Part shown: positions 23,445-31,875 of the stretch, piece after piece
Numbering within the stretch: the first letter of the stretch is position 1
Layout: the number at the start of each line of letters is the position of its first letter
NCBI GenBank assembly: GCA_902812395.1
Contig: CADDZO010000008.1
Location: forward strand, 1-41,117
From: a bacterium
Lineage (GTDB): Bacteria > Chloroflexota > Dormibacteria > Dormibacterales > Dormibacteraceae
Direction of reading: 5' to 3'
Length of the DNA stretch: 41,117 nucleotides
Translations under genes and position numbers: made by a program
Notes under the pieces: model-generated
Told to the model about the DNA's origin: nothing
Database searches by the model: none
Seen by the model: the letters and a program-made list of their open reading frames with translations, nothing else

Positions 23445-25778
23445 TCAGCGCGAGCCAGCGGGACGGAGCCGGCTGCCCAGGCGCCGGAGCAGGATCGGGC
23501 GCAGCTCGGCCCAGGCCGCCATTACCTCCTCCCGGCTGGTCGCGGCCACCTCCCGGGGTGCGTAGGCGGCGACGGCGAAGGATCGAGCCAGCTTGGCCGC
23601 TGGCGCGGCCGCCTCGGGGATGTCACGGGCCAGCCGCGTCCCGTACTCCAGCGGGGTCTCCCCCGGCTGGCGGCGGACGCCGGTCAGGGCGGCCAGCTGG
23701 CCGGCCCGTTCCCAGACCCCGCCCACGCTGCGCGGGCGCAGGTAGCGCGAGCCTGCCAGCGCCGCCCCCGCCAGCAACAGCACCAGCACCACCAGGGCCA
23801 CGGGCAGGGCCGGGAAGGACGACCTGGCAGCGGAAACGGCTCCGCTGCCGCGGACCTTGGCGATCTGGACCCGGCCACCGCCGATGGCCCCGTTGGTGAT
23901 CGACCCCACCGCTCCCCCGGCCGGGACCGAGCAGGTCACCCCGGCGCAGGCGCTGGGGAGGCCGCGGGGGATGGGCTGGTAGCCCGGGGCCGGCGTGGGC
24001 TCGAACGGGATCCAGCCGTAGTGGGGGAACCAAGCCTCGACCCAGGTGTGGGCGTCCGACTCTCGGACCACGTAGCTGTCGGTGGTGGGGTCGTAGCTGC
24101 CCGGCCCGTACCCGTTGACAAGCCGCGTGGGGATGCCCAGCGACCGCAGCATGTCCCCCATGGCGGTGGCGAAGTACTGGCAGTAGCCCTGTTTGGAGTC
24201 GAACAGGAAGTAGACCACCGGATCTGTCCCCTGGGGGGCAACCAGCGGGGTGAGCGTGTACTGGTAGTGGCTACGCAGATAGTCCTGGATCGCGGTCGCC
24301 TGGTCGTAAGGATCGGTCAGGCCGGCCGTGATCTGGAGGGCGAGCTGGTGGATCCGGGCCAGCGCCGCCGTCGACCGGTAGTTGGGGCCGAACCTGCGGT
24401 AGGGCTGGATCCAGGCTGGGTAGCTGGTACCGGCATGCTCCAGCTGGGAGACGTCGGCTACCGAGTAGGCGGCGGTCACCTGATAGGTGCCGGAGCTGGA
24501 GCTGCCCTGGGCCATGGCCAAGAGGTCGATGGTGTCCAGCTCGCCCCGGGTGCGGGGGGGCCGGCTGTGGCCAACAGGAGTGGAGCTGGCGATGGCGTCG
24601 CGGTCGATCCGATCCAGCTGGCCCGGATAGGCCAGTAGCGACGGGTCGAGCGAGGGCGGCTTGACCATGTTGACGGTGAAAGTGGCGAGACGCTGGTCCT
24701 GGTAGTGGGGAGCCAGCGGAGGGCGCCGGCCGGAGTGCACCGGCTCCTGGATCGCGCCCTGGCCGACGAAACGCCAGGAAGGTCCGCCCACGCCGGCCGA
24801 GGTGGTGTCGAGGTTGAGCGCCCGGAAGTACGCGGGGGGGCCGTACACCCCGCTCACCTTGTAGGAGAAGACCACGGTGTCGCTGGTGTGGAGGGGACCG
24901 GTCAGCCCGGCCAGCAGCGCCAGCCCGCTGGAGGTCCCGCCGCCGCCCGGGGACGTGCCGACCGGAATGGGGTGCTCCAGCCGCTGCTGCAGCGCCGCCC
25001 AGTCCTGGAACCCCGCGTTCTGGATGCTCACGGTCCGATCCGTGGTCGAGAGCGGGGGCAGGATCAGGCCGAGCACGATGACCGCCGCCATCACCACCAC
25101 CCCGCTCTCCCAGAAATCCCAACGGGCGTCCCCGGAGAGCCGGATGTGGCGTCGGGCTGCCCGGCGGAGGGCGGCCACGTAGGTGGACCAGAGCAGCAGA
25201 CCCATGGTCAGGACCAGGACCGCAAGCGTGTAGAAGGCCTGGTTATCGGGATAGTTGATGACGTTGGTGGCCACCGCCGCCGCCGCCGGCACCACCCCGA
25301 GGATGGGCTGCCGCCAGCGCAGCACGCACCAGGCCAGCCAGCCGCCTACTCCCCAGAAGAGCAAGCAGAGCAGGTAGAGGTAGAAGGAGGTGTCGTTGGC
25401 CGCCTGTCCGGTGGCGACCCGGTGCGCCCAGACTGCGATCAGGGCCAGGGGGTTGGCCGGATCCTGAGGATGGGCCTGGCTCAGGGCCTGGTGGGCGGAG
25501 ACGAAGGCCGCGATCGGAGCCAGCACCACCCAGGCAGCCAGCGCCAGCCCCCAGTGCACCCGGCGGACGAGCCCCAGGACCGTCATCAGGAAGGCGGCCA
25601 CCAGCGTGAGCGGGGTGATCACGCCCAAGTCGGGGACCCAGTTGGCGGCCACCGTCGAGCCGCCGGCGCAGAGGGCCAGCAGGAACACCAGCACCAGCGT
25701 CGGGAGCGTGGTGGCCGGGATCCCGAGCAGGCTCGCCGGCCGGCGGACGTCCTGGCTACCAGGCCACGCGGACTGCAT
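23445..25778 (-). CDS. TgpA-like membrane transglutaminase
   Basis: 777 residues. Residues 20-245 hold about seven membrane segments (DUF3488 part). Residues 470-600 are a transglutaminase/protease-like domain: Cys533 in K-Q-G-Y-C-Q-Y-F, His577 in D-A-H-T-W-V-E, and Glu593 in P-F-E-P-T-P at the place where many members have the third catalytic Asp. A further membrane helix (about 660-680) precedes a cytosolic DUF4129-like tail. Homologues are essential or cell-envelope-related in some bacteria. The ATG overlaps the DUF58 gene by 23 bases, so it belongs to the MoxR-DUF58-TgpA operon. Confidence 0.88.
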   Translation of the reverse strand: MQSAWPGSQDVRRPASLLGIPATTLPTLVLVFLLALCAGGSTVAANWVPDLGVITPLTLVAAFLMTVLGLVRRVHWGLALAAWVVLAPIAAFVSAHQALSQAHPQDPANPLALIAVWAHRVATGQAANDTSFYLYLLCLLFWGVGGWLAWCVLRWRQPILGVVPAAAAVATNVINYPDNQAFYTLAVLVLTMGLLLWSTYVAALRRAARRHIRLSGDARWDFWESGVVVMAAVIVLGLILPPLSTTDRTVSIQNAGFQDWAALQQRLEHPIPVGTSPGGGGTSSGLALLAGLTGPLHTSDTVVFSYKVSGVYGPPAYFRALNLDTTSAGVGGPSWRFVGQGAIQEPVHSGRRPPLAPHYQDQRLATFTVNMVKPPSLDPSLLAYPGQLDRIDRDAIASSTPVGHSRPPRTRGELDTIDLLAMAQGSSSSGTYQVTAAYSVADVSQLEHAGTSYPAWIQPYRRFGPNYRSTAALARIHQLALQITAGLTDPYDQATAIQDYLRSHYQYTLTPLVAPQGTDPVVYFLFDSKQGYCQYFATAMGDMLRSLGIPTRLVNGYGPGSYDPTTDSYVVRESDAHTWVEAWFPHYGWIPFEPTPAPGYQPIPRGLPSACAGVTCSVPAGGAVGSITNGAIGGGRVQIAKVRGSGAVSAARSSFPALPVALVVLVLLLAGAALAGSRYLRPRSVGGVWERAGQLAALTGVRRQPGETPLEYGTRLARDIPEAAAPAAKLARSFAVAAYAPREVAATSREEVMAAWAELRPILLRRLGSRLRPAGSR

Positions 25779-26949
25779 CCCTGGTCCTCATCAGGCGCGT
25801 GAAATCGTCGCCCTTGCGGATCACGTAGAGGTCCGCATCGGAGCCCAGGTCGAAGCTCAGGTTGGGCCCGGGGGCGCCAAAGCTGGTGGCGTCGATGTAG
25901 AACGCGATCAGGGCGGTCCCCCGACCCCGTACCGCCTGCACCGAGCGCATCCAGCCCGGATCGGCACTGGGCGTGATCACGGCCAGTGCACGGCGGGGGA
26001 GGCGGCGGATCCGGTCCCAGGCCATGGCCCGGGCCAGGCTCTGGGAGCCGTCGGCACGGGCTATCGCCAGGTACTCCAGGATCATCCGGTCCTGCCGCAC
26101 CATCCGGTGGGGCTCAAGCAAAGTGCCGCGGCCATCGTTGGCGACTAGGCCCACCCGGCGCCCCTTCTCGTGCACCTGGATCGCCACCGAGGCGGCCAGG
26201 CTGACCGCGTACTCCAGCGTGGACTCCTCCCCCTCGCCGAAGTGCACCCGGCGGTCCAGGTCGAGCACCACCCAGAGATCAGCGGTCAGCGGCTGCTCGA
26301 AGGTCTTGCTCATCAGCCGCTGGTGGTGAAGGGAGAGGGGCCAGTGGATGCGAGCGAAGGAGTCGCCAGGGGCATAGTCGCGGACTCCTCCCGTCTCGGG
26401 CGGGTAGTCAGCCCACTGCCCGTGCCGCTCGGAGGTGCCAGCGTGGTGGCTGGCCGGCATCATCAGGTCCGGCAGCGGCCGAACCCGGGGGTAGACGAGC
26501 ACCTGCTGGCGCTGGCCCAGCCGGCGCTCACAGCCGAAGAAGCCGAAGGGCTCGTTCACCCGGACCTGGGTGGGGCCGAAAGTGACCCAACCGCGCTGGC
26601 GGTAGACGCCCCGTGCCACCCAGGTCACCGGCTTGCGGCCCAGGGAGACGACCCGTCCTGGCTGGTAGTCGCCCATCCGGGAGAGGTCGGAGATCTCAAC
26701 CCAGGGAGCGGGCAGGCTCGACCTCTTGCTGGCGACGAAGGTCTCTTCGAAGGGCTCGCCCACGGTCGGAGTGCCGGCCCGCAAGGAGCGTTGGACTTTG
26801 ATCCCGCGGATCGCCAAGCGGGGCCAGGCCCAGGACACGAGAAAGAGCAGACAGAGAGCGTAGGCAAGGACGTAGGCCGATTTGATCGCGGTCAGGAAGG
26901 CGAAGATGAACAGCAGCGCCAGCCCCACCGCGATCAGCACCCGGCTCAC
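25756..26949 (-). CDS. DUF58 (vWA-like) protein
   Basis: 397 residues. Two membrane helices lie at 4-42. The DUF58 signature R-D-Y-A-P-G-D-S-F-A-R-I-H-W is at 190-203, followed by a vWA-like fold starting D-L-W-V-V-L-D-L-D. DUF58 proteins are standard partners of MoxR ATPases, and this one sits between moxR and the transglutaminase. A GGGAGGAG site precedes GTG 26949; the MoxR stop is 21 bases upstream. It is a presumed substrate or scaffold of the MoxR chaperone at the inner membrane; the molecular role is unknown. Confidence 0.87.
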   Translation of the reverse strand: MSRVLIAVGLALLFIFAFLTAIKSAYVLAYALCLLFLVSWAWPRLAIRGIKVQRSLRAGTPTVGEPFEETFVASKRSSLPAPWVEISDLSRMGDYQPGRVVSLGRKPVTWVARGVYRQRGWVTFGPTQVRVNEPFGFFGCERRLGQRQQVLVYPRVRPLPDLMMPASHHAGTSERHGQWADYPPETGGVRDYAPGDSFARIHWPLSLHHQRLMSKTFEQPLTADLWVVLDLDRRVHFGEGEESTLEYAVSLAASVAIQVHEKGRRVGLVANDGRGTLLEPHRMVRQDRMILEYLAIARADGSQSLARAMAWDRIRRLPRRALAVITPSADPGWMRSVQAVRGRGTALIAFYIDATSFGAPGPNLSFDLGSDADLYVIRKGDDFTRLMRTRDAVRVAW

Positions 26950-26970
26950 ATCCCGGCTCCTCCCCGGATC

Positions 26971-27948
26971 TCAGGCGTCATAGCTGAGTTGGGGTACAGC
27001 CTCCCGCTCGAGCAGCTGACGCAGCACCCGGCCGGCGCTGGAGCCCTGCATCTCGGCGGTAGGACGCATGATCACCCGATGGGCGAGGACGGGCTCGGCC
27101 AGGGCCTTAATGTCGTCGGGCAGGACGTAGCCGCGGCCCAGGATGGCCGCCCGCGCCTGGGCGGCGTAGAAGAGGTGGAGGGTACCCCGGGTGGACACCC
27201 CGAGCGCGATCTCGGGATGGCTGCGGGTCCGCTCCACCAGGCGGGCGATGTAGTCCTTGAGCTCGGGCCGGACGTAAACATCCCGCACCGCCAGCTGGGC
27301 CTGCCGCAGATCGCCCGGGTCGACCACCGGCTGCAGCTCCTCGAATGGGGATTCAACCTTCTCCTGGCCCAGCAATAGGGCCTCTTCCCGGGCCGACAGG
27401 TAGCCCAGGCGGACCTTCATGAAGAAGCGGTCGAGCTGGGCCTCGGGGAGCGGGAACGTGCCCGAGTACTCAACCGGGTTCTGGGTGGCCATGACCATGA
27501 ACGGCTCGGGCAGAGTGTGAGTCTCGCCGTCGATGGTGACCTGGCGTTCCTCCATCGCCTCCAGCAGCGCCGCCTGGGTCTTGGGCGTGGCCCGGTTGAT
27601 CTCGTCGGCGAGGAGGATCTGGGCGAAGACCGGCCCCGGTCGGAACTCGAACTCGGCCAGCTTCTGGTTGTAGGCACGCACGCCGGTCACGTCCGAGGGC
27701 AGCAGGTCGGGGGTGAACTGGACCCGGCGAAAGGTGCAGTCCAGCGAGCGAGCCAACGCCTTGGCCAGCATGGTTTTGCCCACACCGGGCACGTCCTCGA
27801 TGAGCAGGTGGCCATTGCAGAGCAGGGTGATCAGGCAGAGCCGGATCTCGTCTTGCTTGTGCAGGATGGCACGGGAGACGTTGGCCAGAACCGGCTCGGC
27901 CACCCGGCTCACGACCTCGAGCGAAGCCTGATCTGCTGGTCGGGTCAT
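26971..27948 (-). CDS. MoxR-family AAA+ ATPase
   Basis: 325 residues. Walker A is D-V-P-G-V-G-K-T (52-59), Walker B I-L-L-A-D-E-I-N (111-118), sensor 1 around A-T-Q-N-P, and then a C-terminal AAA lid. MoxR ATPases act as chaperones that assemble or activate vWA-domain partners; here DUF58 and TgpA follow in the same operon. ATG 27948 is chosen over the longer frame because GGGAGG lies eight bases before it and the family N-terminus begins there. Confidence 0.9.
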   Translation of the reverse strand: MTRPADQASLEVVSRVAEPVLANVSRAILHKQDEIRLCLITLLCNGHLLIEDVPGVGKTMLAKALARSLDCTFRRVQFTPDLLPSDVTGVRAYNQKLAEFEFRPGPVFAQILLADEINRATPKTQAALLEAMEERQVTIDGETHTLPEPFMVMATQNPVEYSGTFPLPEAQLDRFFMKVRLGYLSAREEALLLGQEKVESPFEELQPVVDPGDLRQAQLAVRDVYVRPELKDYIARLVERTRSHPEIALGVSTRGTLHLFYAAQARAAILGRGYVLPDDIKALAEPVLAHRVIMRPTAEMQGSSAGRVLRQLLEREAVPQLSYDA

Positions 27949-28021
27949 CGCAGGTGCCTCCCACCCTCTCCGGCTTTCGATTCGGTCCGGAGAGCGAGGG
28001 GCCCACCGGTCCTCTGGGGGA

Positions 28022-28050
28022 AGTTTACGCGCCGGTGGTCCCATCCCCAA
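28022..28050 (-). promoter_or_regulatory. Candidate promoter of the moxR operon
   Basis: On the minus strand TTGGGG (28050-28045), a 17-base spacer and TAAACT (28027-28022). The start point would be near 28015, giving a leader of about 65 bases to moxR. Confidence 0.45.
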
Positions 28051-28131
28051 CCAACATCGTTCATACGCCTGTCGCCCACGTGCCCGCCCCCGATTCTCCC
28101 AGGGGCGCCGACCCCTCGGAAAGACATCGCT

Positions 28132-28776
28132 TCACGTAATCAGCCCGGCCTCGCAGAGGCTGACATACCCACGACGAGCCACCACGACGTGGTCCAGGAC
28201 CGGGATCCCGAGGAGCGCCCCGGCCTGGCGCATGGTGCGGGTGAAGCGCAGGTCCTCGACCGAGGGTTCGGGGACCCCGGAGGGGTGGTTGTGGGCGATC
28301 ACGATCGCTGCCGCCCCCAGCTCCAGCGCGGGTCGGAAGACCTCCCTGGCCTCGACGCTGACGTGGGCGACGGCGCCTTCGGCCACCCGCCGGAAGCCTC
28401 CCAGCGCCCCCAGACGGGCGTCCAGCGCAACCAGGCCCAGGATTTCGCGCCGGGCTGAGCGGATCTGGGCCAGCAGCGGCAGCAGGTCGCGTGGAGAGCG
28501 AAAGCTGGGCGGGACGGGGGTGGCCGGCTGGAAGCGACGGGCCAGCTCTGCCGCGGCCTGCAGGCGGCGACGGGCGGGCCGAGGTAGACCCCATGCCTGC
28601 AGCTCCTCGGGCCGGGCCTCGAGCAGGCTTGCCACATCGATACCCGCCACCGCCCGGGCCGCCGGCCCGATCAGGTCCTGGATCAGCGACCGGTCATCGA
28701 GGTCCGCCAGGGTGGCGTCGCCCAGGCGCGAGGCGCGGGAAGCGGCAAGGGGCTCGGAGGCGGCTGTCGGTGGCAT
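28132..28776 (-). CDS. radC: RadC/JAB (JAMM) domain protein
   Basis: 214 residues. The N-terminal part is a helix-hairpin-helix-like region (residues 30-85). The C-terminal JAMM motif is H-N-H-P-S-G-V-P-E-P-S-V-E-D (162-175), giving His162, His164, Ser172 and Asp175, the complete zinc-site pattern of the family. Despite the name, a direct DNA-repair role is doubtful. ATG 28776 lies six bases after TAGGGT and has no ribosome binding site, consistent with a leaderless message. It is separate from the moxR operon by 183 bases. Confidence 0.87.
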   Translation of the reverse strand: MPPTAASEPLAASRASRLGDATLADLDDRSLIQDLIGPAARAVAGIDVASLLEARPEELQAWGLPRPARRRLQAAAELARRFQPATPVPPSFRSPRDLLPLLAQIRSARREILGLVALDARLGALGGFRRVAEGAVAHVSVEAREVFRPALELGAAAIVIAHNHPSGVPEPSVEDLRFTRTMRQAGALLGIPVLDHVVVARRGYVSLCEAGLIT

Positions 28777-28788
28777 GGCGGGACCCTA
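28777..28788 (-). promoter_or_regulatory. Putative -10 box for leaderless radC
   Basis: TAGGGT (28788 to 28783), six bases, ATG 28776. Confidence 0.35.
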
Positions 28789-28828
28789 GCCGGCCTCCCT
28801 GCACCGCGTCTACCCGGCCCGTGAAGCG

Positions 28829-29761
28829 TCAGGAGACCTCGGCGTCGTCCTCGACCAGGCGCAGCTGCCCGGTCTTCAGCCCGAGGTGGCGGGCGAAGAA
28901 ACCGGCAACCCTCTCCACATACAGGCTGCGGTCGTCGAAGTAGGCGCCGGCGTGGGGGGCACCCTGGACGATCCAGATCTCCCGCGGCCCGCGGTAGGCC
29001 TCGTAGAGGGCACGGGAATGCTGAACGGAGGTGATGCCGTCGGCGGAGCCGTGAATGAAGAACAGCGGGCGAGGCTCCAGCCCGCTCAGGACCGAGACCG
29101 GGCTGGCGTCGGCGATCCGGACCCCATGCCGCAGTCGGTACCAGAGGGAGACCCCGCCCACCACCAGGCTGCCGGGGAGGAGGAGGTAGCGACGGACGTT
29201 CTCGCGCAGGAGCCGGCGCAGGTCGGCGAAGGGACTGTCCAGGACCAGCGCCTCGATCGATGGGTCGCCGGCAGCCCCGAGCAAGCTGACCGTCGCGCCC
29301 ATCGAGTAGCCGAGCAGGCCGATCCGAGCCTCGCGCACGCGGCGGCGCACGAAGGCCACCACGGCCGAGAGCTCCTGAACCTCCCGCACCCCCATGGTGA
29401 TCGGCGAGCGGTCGCTGCCGGGCATACCCCGGGTGGAGTAGGCGACCACGTTGAAGCCCTTCCGCCACAGCGCGACCGAGATCCCAAGCAGGTCCTGGCG
29501 CCGGCCCTTGTGGCCGGGGCTGACCACCACCACCTGTGGCGAGCCGGGCTGGCGAAAGAACCAGGCCCCGAACTGCACCCCGTCGGCGGTGACCAGGTCT
29601 ACTTCCTCGTAGTCGGCCCCGAACTCCCACGGGGTGAACTGGAAGTCGTCCAGGTAGACGGGGGCGTTGGGCACCGCCAGGCGCCGGTAGAGAATCACGA
29701 CCAGCGCCGTGTAAGCACCCACCAGGACGGCGGCCACCGGGCCCAGAATCCAGATGCCCAT
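28829..29761 (-). CDS. Membrane-anchored alpha/beta hydrolase
   Basis: 310 residues. A single membrane helix at 4-25 anchors the protein. The hydrolase core has the oxyanion segment P-G-H-K-G (82-86), nucleophile elbow G-Y-S-M-G (Ser153), Asp241 (G-S-A-D-G) and His270 (A-P-H-A-G), a complete triad. Similar to YqkD/BEM46-like esterases and peptidases of unknown substrate. ATG 29761 has a weak GGGG site; TAGACT lies 12 bases upstream. It is divergent from the nitrilase gene, 75 bases away. Confidence 0.85.
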   Translation of the reverse strand: MGIWILGPVAAVLVGAYTALVVILYRRLAVPNAPVYLDDFQFTPWEFGADYEEVDLVTADGVQFGAWFFRQPGSPQVVVVSPGHKGRRQDLLGISVALWRKGFNVVAYSTRGMPGSDRSPITMGVREVQELSAVVAFVRRRVREARIGLLGYSMGATVSLLGAAGDPSIEALVLDSPFADLRRLLRENVRRYLLLPGSLVVGGVSLWYRLRHGVRIADASPVSVLSGLEPRPLFFIHGSADGITSVQHSRALYEAYRGPREIWIVQGAPHAGAYFDDRSLYVERVAGFFARHLGLKTGQLRLVEDDAEVS

Positions 29762-29836
29762 GACCCCGGCTTCAGTCTACGAGCGGGACCGCCGCTGGCC
29801 CGAGGCATGCGCTACTGTGAACCAGGAGGAGGTGTC

Positions 29837-30643
29837 ATGAGGATCGCGCTGGGACAGTTCCAGGCCATCCGGGACAAGGAGAGCAACGCCGCCCGGATCG
29901 CCGATCTCTCTGCCCGGGCGGCGGCTGCGGGCGCACACCTGGTGGTGTTCCCGGAGGCGGCGATGGTTGCCTTCGGCGACGGCGAGCCACTGTGGGAGCC
30001 GGCCGAGCCGCTGGACGGCCGATTCGTCGGCGGGTTGCGCGAGCTGGCCGTCCGCCATCGCATCGGCATCGTCTGCGGCATCTTCGAGCCAGCCGACGGC
30101 CAGCGGGTCTACAACACCGCGGTCGCCGTCTCGCCAGAGGGAGAGCTCGCCGCCGCCTACCGCAAGATCCACCTCTACGACGCGTTTGCCGAGCGCGAGT
30201 CCGACCATGTGGCCCCCGGCGCTGGTGAGCTCGGGGTCTGGGAGCAAGGTGGTACCAGGCTGGGGCTCATGACCTGCTACGACCTGCGTTTCCCGGAGCT
30301 GGCCAGGCAGCTCATCGACGCCGGGGCCGAGATCCTCGTGCTGCCCGCGGCCTGGGTCAGGGGTCCGCTCAAGGAGTCCCACTGGGAGGTTCTGGTGCGG
30401 GCGCGAGCGATCGAGAACACCGCCTGGGTAGCCGCCTGTGGCGCCGTCGGTCCCCGCTACTGTGGCGGCAGCATGGTGGTCGACCCGATGGGGGTGACGG
30501 TGGCCCGGGCGGGCGAGGCAGAGCAGCTGGTCGTGGCCGATATCAGCCGGGAGCGGCTGGAACAGGTCCGCCGCCTGAACCCCTCCCTGCGCAACCGCCG
30601 GATCCCGATCGGGACGCTCAGACAGCCCGCCTCCGTGGCCTAG
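29837..30643 (+). CDS. Nitrilase-superfamily carbon-nitrogen hydrolase
   Basis: 268 residues. The catalytic triad is complete: Glu40 (F-P-E-A-A), Lys110 (Y-R-K-I-H-L-Y-D) and Cys147 (T-C-Y-D-L-R-F-P-E). The pattern resembles the Nit/omega-amidase and deaminated-glutathione-amidase branch. It hydrolyses an amide or nitrile to a carboxylate in the cytosol; the substrate is not known. AGGAGGAGG lies five bases before ATG 29837, one of the strongest ribosome binding sites in the window. Its last 26 bases overlap the convergent adenosyltransferase gene. Confidence 0.88.
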   Translation: MRIALGQFQAIRDKESNAARIADLSARAAAAGAHLVVFPEAAMVAFGDGEPLWEPAEPLDGRFVGGLRELAVRHRIGIVCGIFEPADGQRVYNTAVAVSPEGELAAAYRKIHLYDAFAERESDHVAPGAGELGVWEQGGTRLGLMTCYDLRFPELARQLIDAGAEILVLPAAWVRGPLKESHWEVLVRARAIENTAWVAACGAVGPRYCGGSMVVDPMGVTVARAGEAEQLVVADISRERLEQVRRLNPSLRNRRIPIGTLRQPASVA

Positions 30644-31196
30644 GGCGGGCGCGCTCGGCCGGGCGTCCGGCCCTCGCCTCCTCGACCCGGCCCAGCACGA
30701 AGAGCAAGAGGCCGAGGCGGTTCAGGTAACGGCGGACGTCGGCCGCGTCCCCGTCCCGCCGGCTCAGGGCTACACAACGCCGCTCGGCCCGGCGCACGAC
30801 GGTGCGAGCCAGGTCGAAGGCACCGGAGGCCGGGGTGGCGCCGGGCAGGATGAACTCCCGCGGCATCGGCACCTCGGCCTCGAGCTCGGCCATCAGCCGC
30901 TCCAGGCGCGCTACGTCCGCCTCGTCCACGGTCCCGAAGCGGCCCCGGTGCTCGGGAGCAGTGGCGAGCACGCTGCCCACCCGGTACAGATCGCGCTGCA
31001 GTTCCTCCGCGATCTCGCGGACCCGGGCGTCCGTGGCCAGCGAGCGGGCCAGCCCGAGCGCGCTGGAGGCCTCGTCCACAGTCCCATAGGCCTCCACCCG
31101 CAGGTCGTCCTTGGGCACACGACCACCGCCCAGGAGCCCGGTGGTGCCGTCGTCGCCGGTCCCGGCCAGCTCGTGCAGGCGCTTGCGGGGGGCCAC
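30618..31196 (-). CDS. Cob(I)alamin adenosyltransferase, PduO/CobO-II type
   Basis: 192 residues. T-G-D-D-G-T-T-G-L-L-G-G-G-R-V (13-27) binds ATP; V-E-A-Y-G-T-V-D-E-A-S-S-A-L-G follows, and the C-terminal helix has R-R-A-E-R-R and Y-L-N-R-L. It transfers adenosyl from ATP to reduced cobalamin. The usual Y-T-R before T-G-D-D-G is replaced by H-E-L-A-G, so the N-terminus differs slightly. GTG 31196 lies six bases after TAGAGT with no ribosome binding site. No other B12 gene is nearby; no cobalamin riboswitch was seen. Confidence 0.87.
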   Translation of the reverse strand: MAPRKRLHELAGTGDDGTTGLLGGGRVPKDDLRVEAYGTVDEASSALGLARSLATDARVREIAEELQRDLYRVGSVLATAPEHRGRFGTVDEADVARLERLMAELEAEVPMPREFILPGATPASGAFDLARTVVRRAERRCVALSRRDGDAADVRRYLNRLGLLLFVLGRVEEARAGRPAERARPRPRRRAV

Positions 31197-31208
31197 CAGC
31201 CCACTCTA
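31197..31208 (-). promoter_or_regulatory. Putative -10 box for the leaderless adenosyltransferase gene
   Basis: TAGAGT (31208 to 31203), six bases, GTG 31196. The divergent TenA-like gene starts only 28 bases away, with TACCTT (31216-31221) as its own possible -10 box. Confidence 0.4.
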
Positions 31209-31224
31209 CGGCGGCTACCTTGGA

Positions 31225-31875
31225 ATGGAGATGGAGGCCACGGAGCTGATCGAGTCGGTGCGGCGAGAGCTGGAGCCAGTGCGTCAGCGCCTGCTCGCCC
31301 ACCCCTACCTGGCGGCGGTGGACGAGGTCGAGCTGACCGCACTGCGACCCTTCGCCGGTGAGCAGTGGGCGATCATCTCCAGCGACCTGCGTAGCGTCGC
31401 CCAGCTGGTGGCGCGGTGGGGCGGCGACTTCTTCCTCTCGGTGCTGGACGGGGAGCGAGCGGCGCTGGCGGCACTGCCCGCCTTCGCCGCCGCCCTGGGA
31501 TGGGGCCTGCCCGAGCTGGAGGCATACGAGCCGCTGGCAGGTGCCCACGCCTACACGGCATACATGGCCTGGCTGGCGGCCCAGGCGTCGCCAGCCGAGG
31601 TGGCAGCCGCCTACTTGGTCAACTTCTCCGAATGGGGCGCGAACTGTGGCCGCCTGAGCCAGTCGCTGCGCCGACGTCATCGGCTCAGCGCCGACCAGGT
31701 CCACTTCCTGGATCTCTTCGCCGAACCCGACCCCACCTTCGAGGGCCGGGCGCTGGCGGTGATCCAGGCCGGGCTCGACTCCGGCGTTCCCGAACGGGCA
31801 GTGCGGCGGGCGGCGCGCCTGCTCCAGAGCTACGAGCTGCTCTACTGGGACACCCTCTGGGAGAAGCTTCGATGA
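31225..31875 (+). CDS. TenA-like heme-oxygenase-fold protein lacking the catalytic cysteine
   Basis: 216 residues, all-helical TenA/heme-oxygenase-like fold. E-L-E-A-Y-E-P-L-A-G-A-H-A-Y-T-A-Y aligns with the matching region of the next gene, and S-Y-E-L-L-Y-W-D near the end matches its S-R-Y-E-L-A-F-W-D. Where TenA has L-L-P-C-M-W, this protein has L-V-N-F-S-E, so the nucleophilic Cys is Asn. The Q-D-Y motif near residue 45 is also missing (E-Q-W). Thiaminase activity is therefore unlikely; a regulatory or iron-dependent oxygenase-like role is possible. ATG 31231 is an alternative start. Its end overlaps the next start by four bases (ATGA). Confidence 0.75.
   Translation: MEMEATELIESVRRELEPVRQRLLAHPYLAAVDEVELTALRPFAGEQWAIISSDLRSVAQLVARWGGDFFLSVLDGERAALAALPAFAAALGWGLPELEAYEPLAGAHAYTAYMAWLAAQASPAEVAAAYLVNFSEWGANCGRLSQSLRRRHRLSADQVHFLDLFAEPDPTFEGRALAVIQAGLDSGVPERAVRRAARLLQSYELLYWDTLWEKLR

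Noticed and set aside
30618-31224. A cobalamin riboswitch before the adenosyltransferase
   Set aside because: Only 28 bases separate the divergent start codons, too little for any aptamer; a leaderless -10 box fits instead.
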